Positions 1 to 6,009 of a stretch of DNA of 6,426 bases are shown piece by piece; position 1 is the first letter of the stretch; each line of letters begins with the position of its first letter. Origin of the DNA: DASXRC01 sp036506495 (lineage in GTDB: Bacteria; Actinomycetota; Actinomycetes; Mycobacteriales; Micromonosporaceae). The notes beneath the pieces are model-generated. The model was not told the origin of the DNA. It searched no databases and worked only from the letters and a program-made list of their open reading frames with translations. Made by a program: the position numbers and the translations under genes. The stretch spans positions 1-6,426 of the forward strand of contig DASXRQ010000059.1 of assembly GCA_036506495.1 (NCBI GenBank). The letters run 5' to 3'.

Positions 1-34
1 GTGGTCGGTCGTCGGGTCGGCAGGATGATCGATC

Positions 35-468
35 GTGCTGATGCGATTGGCCTATCTGACCGTCTCCAACGTGTTCGCCGTGCTGCGCCTGCTTGCGGTC
101 AGTGATCGAGAGAAGGACGCCGAGATCCTTGCCCTGCGCCACCAGCTCGGCGTGCTCCAGCGGCAGCTCGGTGACCAGCGGGTGCGCTTCAGCCCGGCCG
201 ATCGGGCATTGCTGGCCGCGCTGTTGCACCCGCTGCCCCGACAGGCGTTGCGGGGACTGCGGTTTCTGGTACGCCCGGACACCGTCCTACGGTGGCACCG
301 CGACCTGCTCGCCCGTCGACACGCCGCACGGTCACGGCCCAAACACCGAGGACGGCCACCACCGTCCGGTCCTTTCGCGTACTGGTCCTACGGCTAGTCA
401 CCGAGAACCCCAGCTGGAGGTACCGGCGCGTGCGCGGCCAACTGCTGATACTCGGTATCAAGGTCGCC
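35..468 (+). pseudogene. IS3/rve-type transposase remnant, frameshifted and 3'-truncated
   Basis: This is the N-terminal part of a transposase of the actinobacterial integrase-core (rve/DDE) type. It begins at GTG 35 (or ATG 41) and opens with a leucine-rich helix, then a DREKDAEILALRHQLGVLQRQL-like segment, an FSPADRALLAALLH motif and LVRPDTVLRWHRDLLARRH, which form the usual helix-turn-helix region of these proteins. At about 358-364 the frame changes by one lost base: RGRPP in the first frame continues as TVRSFRVLVLRLVTENPSWRYRR in the next. Similarity to the family stops near GIKVA (about 468). Family members normally run to about 350-400 residues and carry the catalytic DDE core after this point. 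None of that core is present, so the product cannot be an active transposase. The family assignment is from recalled motif patterns. No terminal inverted repeat is visible upstream of position 35. Confidence 0.82.
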
Positions 469-472
469 CCCT
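465..472. other. junction of transposase remnant and hydrolase remnant
   Basis: Plus-strand transposase similarity ends at GIKVA (about 468), and minus-strand hydrolase similarity (…VAADKG) ends at about the same base. Both genes lose their 3' parts here with no spacer. This is best explained by a deletion that removed the DDE part of the transposase gene together with the 3' end of the hydrolase gene. The exact breakpoint is uncertain by a few bases. Confidence 0.55.
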
Positions 473-739
473 TGTCCGCGGCGACCCTGTTGGTGGCACC
501 TTCGGTCACGACGGCACGGATGGGGGTGTCGGTGGCGGCGGCGCCGATGGCTTCGTCGCCCTATCGACATGCCGACCGCGCCGATCCGGCGGCCGTCGAC
601 ATCCGGTCGGGCTTGCAGGAACGACACCGCCGCTGCGATGCCGCGGTCGCCGTACCAGCCGAAGTCCATCACCCGGTCGCCGCTGCGTCCGTGCCCACGC
701 ACGTCGAACAAGCGGCACCCCGTAGCCGTGCCGGGGCTC

Positions 740-768
740 AGCACCTTGCCAAAGATCTTGTCCGTAAC
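740..768 (+). repeat. left terminal inverted repeat of the MITE-like element
   Basis: Starts AGCACCT and ends CTTGTCCGTAAC. It matches the reverse complement of 812-840 at 24 of 29 positions. All five mismatches are in the outer half (747-755), and the inner 13 nt (756-768) are identical. The paired arms could fold into a long hairpin if transcribed. Confidence 0.8.
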
Positions 769-839
769 CGGCGGCGAAACAGGCTGGTGGGCACGTCGGG
801 AGGCTGTCGGAGTTACGGACAAGACCTCTGAGCAGGTGC
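741..839. mobile_element. 99-bp MITE-like element with ~29-bp terminal inverted repeats
   Basis: Segments 740-768 and 812-840 are inverted copies of each other, matching at 24 of 29 positions, with a perfect 13-nt inner core (TCTTGTCCGTAAC at 756-768 and its reverse complement at 812-824). They enclose 43 nt with no coding potential. The element lies exactly between two consecutive pieces of the alpha/beta hydrolase (…HAVVL and RHGYG…), where related proteins have no extra sequence. This marks it as an insertion rather than native DNA. The flanks on the plus strand are TCA (738-740) and TTA (840-842), which would fit a TNA-type 3-bp target duplication with one base changed, as made by some IS5-family elements. 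That assignment is tentative, and the ends could lie a few bases further out. It encodes no transposase and would need one supplied in trans. Confidence 0.72.
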
Positions 840-840
840 T
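812..840 (-). repeat. right terminal inverted repeat of the MITE-like element
   Basis: Starts GTTACGGACAAGA on the plus strand and ends AGGTGCT. It is the inverted partner of 740-768, separated from it by 43 nt (769-811). Conservation of the inner 13 nt in both arms is what an IS end bound by its transposase would look like. Confidence 0.8.
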
Positions 841-1173
841 TAGGACGACGGCGTGCGCCAGCACGTCGGACCGGGTCGAGCCAGGACTGTACAACAGCAC
901 GACCGCCGCCGGGTTGGTTGACGGGATGTACCAGCCCGACAGCCGAAGCCCGTCGGACGTCGCAAACTCATATCCTGATAGGCGAGGCCCCGGTGAGGTG
1001 GCGTGGTGGAACCCACATCAGTGCGCGCCACGTTCGCCGCCACCACCGGCTGGATGCCCGACCACAGCGAGACGTACGCGATGAGGAGGAGTGCCGGCAC
1101 CACCAGCAACTGCCACCGCAGGTATGTGGAGTGCACGGTTCGCGTACTGCGCCCAGACCGACAGCTGGGGCGG

Positions 1174-2235
1174 TCAGCAGATTCGGGGGAGTTGCTCGCC
1201 GACGAGCATGTCGACGATCCGCGTGCCGCCCATGAGCGTGTTCATCAGTACCCGGCCGGGATGCTCGTTGACCACCACGCCGAGGCGTACGGCGCTGAGC
1301 GCTTCGGGCAGGGATCGCATCGTGGCCAGCAGCGCGTCGGCCGTGTCTGGTGCGGTGATGGCCACGAGGCAGCCTTCGTTGGCGACGTGCAGCGGGTCCA
1401 GGCCGAGCAGTTCGCAGGCGGCGGCGACGGTGGGCGGGACGGGTATCGCCTGCTCGTCGATCTCGATGCCGACCTGGGATGCCGTGGCGATCTCGTTCAG
1501 CGCCGATGCCACTCCGCCGCGGGTGGGGTCGCGCATGACGTGGATGTCCGGACCTGCGTCGGCCAGCATCGCCGCGACGAGTCGGTGCAGCGCGCGGGTG
1601 TCGGAGGCGATCTCGGTCTCGAACCCGAGCGACTCGCGGGTGCTCAGCACGGTGGTGCCGTGCGCGCCGATCGGCCCGGACAGCAGCACGACGTCTCCGG
1701 GGCGGGCGAACGCGGCCGAGATGTGGGCCTGGGGTAGGCGGCGGCCGATCCCGGTGGTGGTCACGAAGATCCCATCTGCGGCGCCACGCCCGACGACCTT
1801 GGTGTCCCCGGTGACGACCGGCACGCCGGCGGCGGCTGCGGCGGCGCCGACCGAGGCGGTCACGCGGCGTAGATCGGCGATCGGGAAGCCCTCCTCGATG
1901 ACGTAGGTGACGGCCAGCGCCACCGGCATCGCGCCCATCATCGCGAGGTCGTTGACGGTGCCGTGCACGGCCAGGGCGCCGATGTCGCCGCCGGGGAAGA
2001 ACAGCGGGCTGACCACGAACGAGTCGGTGCTGAGCACGAGGTCGACGCCGTCGACGTCGATGACGGCGGCGTCCTCGGGCACGCCGGTGCTGGCGGCGGC
2101 GCCGAGGGCGGGGACCAGGACGTCGCGCAGCAGTTCCGCGGAGAGTTGGCCGCCGCTGCCATGGCCGAGCATCACCTTCTCGGACTCGACCAGCGGGACG
2201 GGGCAGGCGCCGAGCGTCGGGTCGACGGTGTTCAC
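1174..2235 (-). CDS. hypE: HypE, hydrogenase maturation carbamoyl dehydratase
   Basis: HypE takes the carbamoyl group that HypF places on its C-terminal cysteine and dehydrates it with ATP to a thiocyanate, the source of the cyanide ligands on the [NiFe]-hydrogenase iron. It acts in the cytoplasm. The 353-residue length is normal. Family motifs in order: GHGSGGQLS (24-32), DSFVVSPLFFPGGDIG (71-86), HGTVNDLAMMGAMP (91-104), VTGDTKVVGRG (141-151), MRDPTRGGVASALNE (234-248), NEGCLV (286-291) and GGTRIVDMLVGEQ (336-348). These mark the AIR-synthase-like (PurM) ATP-binding fold. The protein ends in PRIC with Cys353 last, exactly as the mechanism needs. The start is GTG 2235, overlapping the hypD stop as GTGA and preceded by GAGG at a 5-nt gap. 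It is the last intact gene of the operon. No lesion is seen. Confidence 0.97.
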   Translation of the reverse strand: MNTVDPTLGACPVPLVESEKVMLGHGSGGQLSAELLRDVLVPALGAAASTGVPEDAAVIDVDGVDLVLSTDSFVVSPLFFPGGDIGALAVHGTVNDLAMMGAMPVALAVTYVIEEGFPIADLRRVTASVGAAAAAAGVPVVTGDTKVVGRGAADGIFVTTTGIGRRLPQAHISAAFARPGDVVLLSGPIGAHGTTVLSTRESLGFETEIASDTRALHRLVAAMLADAGPDIHVMRDPTRGGVASALNEIATASQVGIEIDEQAIPVPPTVAAACELLGLDPLHVANEGCLVAITAPDTADALLATMRSLPEALSAVRLGVVVNEHPGRVLMNTLMGGTRIVDMLVGEQLPRIC

Positions 2236-3353
2236 GATGACCTCACAGGGATCGCCGGGACCGGATACGGCTGCCGTCCGGCGGTGTAGAAGGCGGCGCA
2301 GGTGCCCTCAGTCGAGACCATCGGCGCGCCGAGCGGGGTCCGTGGCGTGCACAGCGTCCCGTACGCGGTGCAGTCGGTGGGCAGCCGCGTTCCTTTGAGG
2401 ATGTCGCCGGCGATGCACGCCGGATGCTCCCGCGCGGTCAGGTCCGCCACGGCGAAGCGTTGCTCGGCGTCGTAATGGGAGAACTCCTCGGTGAGCGTGA
2501 GGCCGCTGGCCGGGATGATTCCGATTCCGCGCCAGGTGCGGTCGCCGATGCGGAACACCCGCCGTATGGCGTCCTGCGCCTCGGTGTTGCCGGAGCGGCG
2601 GACCGCGCGGGCGTACTGGTTCTCGACCTCGGCGCGGCCGGCTTCGAGCTGCCGGACGGCCATGAGGATGCCTTCGAGGAGGTCCAGTGGTTCGAAGCCG
2701 GTCACGACGATCGGGACGTGGTAGCGGCTGGCGATCGGCTCGTATTCGGTCCAGCCCATGACGGCGCAGACGTGCCCGGCGGCGAGGAACGCCTGGACCT
2801 GGCAGTCCGGCGCGTCGAGGATCGCCGTCATCGCCGGTGGCACGAGCACGTGGCTGACCAGCATGCTGAAGTTGGGTAGGCCGAGTTGGTGTGCGCGCAG
2901 CACCGCCATGGCGTTGGCCGGTGCGGTGGTCTCGAAGCCGACGGCGAAGAAGACGATCTCCCGGTCGGGGCGTTCGACGGCGATGCGGACCGCGTCGAGC
3001 GGCGAGTAGACCACCCGGACGTCGGCGCCCCGGGCGCGTAGCGCCAGCAGGTCGGTCGTGGAGCCTGGCACCCGCAGCATGTCACCGTACGAGGTGAAGA
3101 TGACGTCCTCGCGTTGCGTGATCGCGAGGGCCTTGTCGATGAGCTCCAGCGGTGTCACGCAGACGGGGCAGCCGGGTCCGTGGATCATCCGTACCCCGGC
3201 CGGCAAGAGCTCGTCGATGCCCTGACGGACCAGAGTGTGCGTCTGGCCGCCGCACACCTCCATCAGCGCCCACGGCTGCGAGGTGACCGCGTGGATCTGG
3301 TCGAAGAGGTGGCGTGCCAGCGCGGGGTCCCGGTACTCGTCGAGGTATTTCAT
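2232..3353 (-). CDS. hypD: HypD, hydrogenase maturation iron-sulfur protein
   Basis: HypD is a [4Fe-4S] protein that binds HypC and provides the scaffold on which the Fe(CN)2CO unit is assembled with cyanide delivered from HypE. It has 373 residues, the usual size. Visible motifs: CGGQTHT (34-40, Cys34), GPGCPVCVTP (59-68, Cys62 and Cys65), FTSYGDMLRVPGS (86-98), FFAVGFETTAPA (135-146), VTGFEPLDLLEGI (217-229) and the C-terminal block GDILKGTRLPTDC…YGTLCTPRTPLGAPMVS…EGTC. Cys313, Cys328, Cys335 and Cys352 are the likely cluster ligands; Cys34, Cys62 and Cys65 correspond to the family's redox and iron-binding cysteines. The ATG start overlaps the hypC stop as ATGA, and no strong Shine-Dalgarno sequence precedes it, so translation is probably coupled to hypC. 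The protein ends in a short proline-rich tail. All key residues are present. Confidence 0.97.
   Translation of the reverse strand: MKYLDEYRDPALARHLFDQIHAVTSQPWALMEVCGGQTHTLVRQGIDELLPAGVRMIHGPGCPVCVTPLELIDKALAITQREDVIFTSYGDMLRVPGSTTDLLALRARGADVRVVYSPLDAVRIAVERPDREIVFFAVGFETTAPANAMAVLRAHQLGLPNFSMLVSHVLVPPAMTAILDAPDCQVQAFLAAGHVCAVMGWTEYEPIASRYHVPIVVTGFEPLDLLEGILMAVRQLEAGRAEVENQYARAVRRSGNTEAQDAIRRVFRIGDRTWRGIGIIPASGLTLTEEFSHYDAEQRFAVADLTAREHPACIAGDILKGTRLPTDCTAYGTLCTPRTPLGAPMVSTEGTCAAFYTAGRQPYPVPAIPVRSS
2241..2244 (-). promoter_or_regulatory. ribosome binding site of hypE
   Basis: GAGG on the minus strand, inside the end of hypD and five bases before the GTG at 2235-2233. It supports the GTG start and thus the 4-nt overlap with hypD. 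Confidence 0.7.
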
Positions 3354-3640
3354 GCTGGTGTCCGGTCCGGCGAAATCGGCTGGGGTGCGTCCTCGGGGGA
3401 CAGCTCTTGCTGCAGCGCGTCGCCCATCGCGCGCAGAATTTCCAGTGTCCGCTGCGCCTCCGCCTCGTCCACGAGGCTGATGGCGAAGCCGACGTGGACG
3501 ATCACATAGTCACCCACGCACGCCTGCGGGACGTAGGCGAGGCAGACGTCGCGGGAAACGCCGCCGAAGTCGACCGTACCCATGAGCACGCCGGCGACGT
3601 CGGTCGTCTGCGTGATTCGGCCCGGGATACCGAGACACAT
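3350..3640 (-). CDS. hypC: HypC, hydrogenase maturation chaperone
   Basis: HypC is a small HypC/HybG/HupF-family chaperone. It binds HypD during assembly of the iron-cyanide-carbonyl group and then carries it to the hydrogenase large-subunit precursor. It has 96 residues and opens with MCLGIPG, whose Cys2 becomes the functional N-terminal cysteine after methionine removal. The family core follows (GTVDFGGVSRDVCLAYVP at 21-38, VGDYVIVHVGFAI at 42-54, then LVDEAEAQRTLEILR). Residues from about 80 form a polar, proline-rich tail beyond the conserved OB-fold-like core. The tail is probably disordered. The start codon shares one base with the hypF stop (TGATG) and has a strong GAGGGGA ribosome binding site. 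The window holds only this one hypC copy. Confidence 0.96.
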   Translation of the reverse strand: MCLGIPGRITQTTDVAGVLMGTVDFGGVSRDVCLAYVPQACVGDYVIVHVGFAISLVDEAEAQRTLEILRAMGDALQQELSPEDAPQPISPDRTPA

Positions 3641-6009
3641 CAGGCTTCCCCTCTCTGCAGTCGGGCGGCGGCGACCGCCGCCTGGCCGTAGCTGATACCG
3701 CCGTCGTTGACCGGCACCCGCTCGTTGATCAACGGTTCGAGGCCGGCTCCGGACAGGCCGGTGAGCAGGCTCCGGGCGAGGAGCTGGTTCTGCATCACCC
3801 CGCCGGACAGGCAGACCGTGCGCAGCCGGTGCCGGGCGGCGATGTCGGTGCAGATGGCCACGGTGACCGCCGTAATCGTGGCGTGGAACCGGGCGGCGAG
3901 AGTCGCGACGTCGGCGCGCTCGTGCAGCCCTTCCAGCAACGCGCGCAGCGTGGGCCGCGGGTCGTAGACAAGGATGCCGTCGCGGCTGGTCAGCCGCCAG
4001 GGCAGCTCGGCGCTACCGGGCGGTGCGCCGGCGGCGGCTTCGAGGGCGACCGCGGCCTCGCCCTCGTACGTGGCGTCGTCGCCCAGGCCGAGCAGCGCAG
4101 CGGCGGCGTCGAAGAGCCGCCCGGCGCTGGACGCGACGGGACAGTTGACCCCGCGCGCCACCATGCGCGAGACGATGGTGATCTCCCGGTCCGGCAACCG
4201 CTCCAGAAACGGGCTGGCCAGCCGCAGCCGGGCGTCGCGGGACTCGTCCGTGCACGGGTCGTCGTCGAGCATTTCCGCGCCGAACAGGTAGCCCAGCGCC
4301 ATGCGGGCGGGGCGTCGCACGGCGGCGGCGCCGCCGGGTAGCGGTGCCCGGCCGAACCGGGCCACGCGCTGGTAGGAGGCGAGGTCGGCGACGAACACCT
4401 CGCCGCCCCACAGCGTTCCGTCGTCGCCCATGCCCAGTCCGTCGTAGGCGACGCCGATGTACCGTCCGTCGACTGCGTGCTCGGCGGCGCACGAGGCTAC
4501 GTGGGCGTGGTGGTGTTGCACGCCGATGCGCCGGTCCATTGCCAGTGTGGCGGCGTACTGCGTCGACAGGTAGCCGGGGTGCAGGTCGTGGGCGACGGCG
4601 CGCAGGTCGATGCCCACGACGCGGGACAGGTGTGCGAGGTTCGCCGCGAAGGCTTCCATTGTGGACTGCTGTTCGAGGTCTCCGGTGTGCGGCCCGACGA
4701 TCGCAGTGTCGCCGTGAGCGAGGGTGAAGGTGTGCTTGAGTTGGGCGCCGACGGCGAGCAGCGGCTCGGGCGTCGGGATCGGCAGGCCGATGGGTTCGGG
4801 GGCGTAGCCGCGGGCTCGCCGGATGACCGATGGGCGTCCGGCGACGACGCGGGTGACCGAGTCGTCGTAGCGGGAGCGGATGGCCCGGTCGTGGCTGAGG
4901 AACCCGTCGGCCAGCGCTGCCAGATGCTCCCGAGCGTCGGTGTTGTCGATCGCGATCGGCTCCTCCGCAAGGTTTCCGCTGGTGACGACGAGCGGCCGGG
5001 CGAGGTCGGCGAGTAGCAGGTGGTGCAGCGGCGTGCCGGGCAGGAACAGCCCCAACCGCGGGGCGCCCGAGGCGACCGCACCAGCCACTCGATGGCCGAG
5101 GGCCGGTTCGAGCAGGACGACCGGCCGCGCGACCGACGTGAGCAGTGCCGCTTCGACGTCGTCGACGCGCGCGACCCGACGTGCCGTGGCCAGGCCGGCC
5201 ACCATGACCGCGAACGGCTTCGACGGACGACGCTTGCGGGCGCGTAGCCGGGCGACGGCGGCCTCGTCGGTAGCGTCGCAGACCAACTGGTAGCCGCCGA
5301 GCCCTTTGATGGCGACGACGCCGCCGCGCAGCAGCAGCGCCTCGGCGGCGCGCAGCGCGTCCTCGCCGTGCGCGCTGGCAGCGTGCGTTCCGCCGGATGG
5401 CGCCCAGGCCAGCCGGGGTCCGCATGCGGGGCAGGCGACCGGTTCGGCGTGGAAGCGGCGGTTGGTCGGGTCGGCGTACTCCCTCGCACAGTCGCGGCAC
5501 ATGCCGAACATCCGCATTGTCGTGCGCTCCCGGTCGTACGGGAGCCCATCGATGATCGTCGCGCGTGGTCCGCAGTCGGTGCAGTTGAGAAAGGGGTACC
5601 GGTACCGGCGGTCGGTCGGGTCGAACAGCTCGGACCGGCACGGGTCACACGTGGCGAGGTCGGGGGGTATCTCCCGGATCGACGGCCCGGTCGTGGCCGC
5701 GCGTCCCTGTGACCGTTCGACGCGGAAACCACAACCGCGCCGCGGCGCGGGCCCGGATACCACCCCGACCCGCACCTCAACCACCCGGGCGCGGGGTGGC
5801 GCGTCGGTGCGCAGCCGCGCCGCCAGCGCGGCGAGCGTCTGCGGGGAACCGGCCGCCTCGACCACGACGAGGCCGTCGTCGTTGCGGACCCATCCGTCCA
5901 AGCCGAGGCTGCGGGCCAAGCGGTACACGAACGGACGGAACCCGACGCCCTGCACGGTCCCGTGGACTTCGAGGCGACGCGCCACCCGCGCTTGGACGGC
6001 GCTCAGCAT
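3640..6009 (-). CDS. hypF: HypF, carbamoyltransferase for hydrogenase maturation
   Basis: HypF uses carbamoyl phosphate and ATP to form carbamoyl-adenylate and moves the carbamoyl group to the C-terminal cysteine of HypE, the first step of cyanide ligand synthesis. The 789 residues carry all family domains. An acylphosphatase-like domain has GTVQGVGFRPFVYR (17-30). A double zinc finger has CDPC (121-124), CTDC (143-146), CRDC (171-174) and CPAC (193-196). A YrdC-like nucleotide-binding domain has VVAIKGLGGYQLVCDA, KRRPSKPFAVMV and VVTSGNLAEEPI (about 230-355). A Kae1/HypF C-terminal domain has GAQLKHTFTL (421-430), the metal-site HHHAH (499-503), AYDGLGMGDDGTLWGGE, SSAGRLFDA, CLSGGVMQN (733-741) and NDGGISYGQA. 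The ATG start overlaps the end of the HybE-like gene by 7 nt (ATGCTGA) with little Shine-Dalgarno signal, so coupling is likely. No disabling change is seen. Confidence 0.97.
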   Translation of the reverse strand: MLSAVQARVARRLEVHGTVQGVGFRPFVYRLARSLGLDGWVRNDDGLVVVEAAGSPQTLAALAARLRTDAPPRARVVEVRVGVVSGPAPRRGCGFRVERSQGRAATTGPSIREIPPDLATCDPCRSELFDPTDRRYRYPFLNCTDCGPRATIIDGLPYDRERTTMRMFGMCRDCAREYADPTNRRFHAEPVACPACGPRLAWAPSGGTHAASAHGEDALRAAEALLLRGGVVAIKGLGGYQLVCDATDEAAVARLRARKRRPSKPFAVMVAGLATARRVARVDDVEAALLTSVARPVVLLEPALGHRVAGAVASGAPRLGLFLPGTPLHHLLLADLARPLVVTSGNLAEEPIAIDNTDAREHLAALADGFLSHDRAIRSRYDDSVTRVVAGRPSVIRRARGYAPEPIGLPIPTPEPLLAVGAQLKHTFTLAHGDTAIVGPHTGDLEQQSTMEAFAANLAHLSRVVGIDLRAVAHDLHPGYLSTQYAATLAMDRRIGVQHHHAHVASCAAEHAVDGRYIGVAYDGLGMGDDGTLWGGEVFVADLASYQRVARFGRAPLPGGAAAVRRPARMALGYLFGAEMLDDDPCTDESRDARLRLASPFLERLPDREITIVSRMVARGVNCPVASSAGRLFDAAAALLGLGDDATYEGEAAVALEAAAGAPPGSAELPWRLTSRDGILVYDPRPTLRALLEGLHERADVATLAARFHATITAVTVAICTDIAARHRLRTVCLSGGVMQNQLLARSLLTGLSGAGLEPLINERVPVNDGGISYGQAAVAAARLQRGEA
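3645..3656 (-). promoter_or_regulatory. ribosome binding site of hypC
   Basis: AGAGAGGGGAAG on the minus strand, with the GGGGA core 6 nt before the hypC ATG. It is the strongest ribosome binding site in the operon, inside the last codons of hypF. It may let HypC be made in excess over HypF. Confidence 0.72.

Larger units (their letters stand above)
469..1136 (-). pseudogene. alpha/beta hydrolase pseudogene (multiple indels, MITE insertion, 3' end lost)
   Basis: Pieces in different minus-strand frames join into one alpha/beta hydrolase. From GTG 1136 there is a hydrophobic anchor (QLLVVPALLLIAYVSLW), then LAYQDMSLR. After a one-base loss near 957-960 it continues as SDGLRLSGWYIPS and VVLLYSPGSTRSDVLAHAVVL. 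The 99-bp element at 741-839 follows. Beyond it come RHGYGVPL, displaced by small compensating indels at about 712-738, then LFDVRGHGRSG and the nucleophile elbow GMSIG (catalytic Ser expected here). A net frame change near 565-568 follows, best read as a 2-base loss, and the sequence runs on as DEAIGAAATDTPIRAVVTEGATNR to about 469. There it meets the transposase remnant. The C-terminal part with the catalytic Asp and His is missing. The remnant starts 37 nt after the hypE stop on the same strand, so it may once have been downstream in the same transcript. Its substrate is unknown. Confidence 0.82.

Noticed and set aside
292..831. The 179-codon plus-strand frame as a gene
   Set aside because: Only its first part (to about 468) is meaningful, as the shifted continuation of the transposase remnant. 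The rest is antisense to the hydrolase remnant.
740..840. The inverted repeat as a transcription terminator or riboswitch
   Set aside because: The arms are 29 nt, separated by 43 nt and placed inside a split hydrolase coding sequence, with no T-run. An inserted element explains this better.
394..900. The 168-codon minus-strand frame as a real hydrolase gene
   Set aside because: It reads through the inserted element and leaves the true hydrolase frame on both sides. It is part of the pseudogene, not a separate gene.
1156..1175. A small stem (GACCG and CGGTC, 10-nt loop) at the end of hypE as a terminator
   Set aside because: The stem is only 5 bp, it overlaps the hypE stop codon, and no T-run follows.
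1003..1737. A 244-codon plus-strand open frame (and a similar 271-codon frame at 1091-1906) opposite hypE
   Set aside because: Low-complexity antisense shadows of hypE with no recognisable motifs or ribosome binding site.
4013..5641. A 542-codon open frame on the minus strand overlapping hypF
   Set aside because: It is very rich in Arg, Pro and Ala and is an out-of-frame shadow of hypF, produced by high GC content. hypF itself has all the family motifs.
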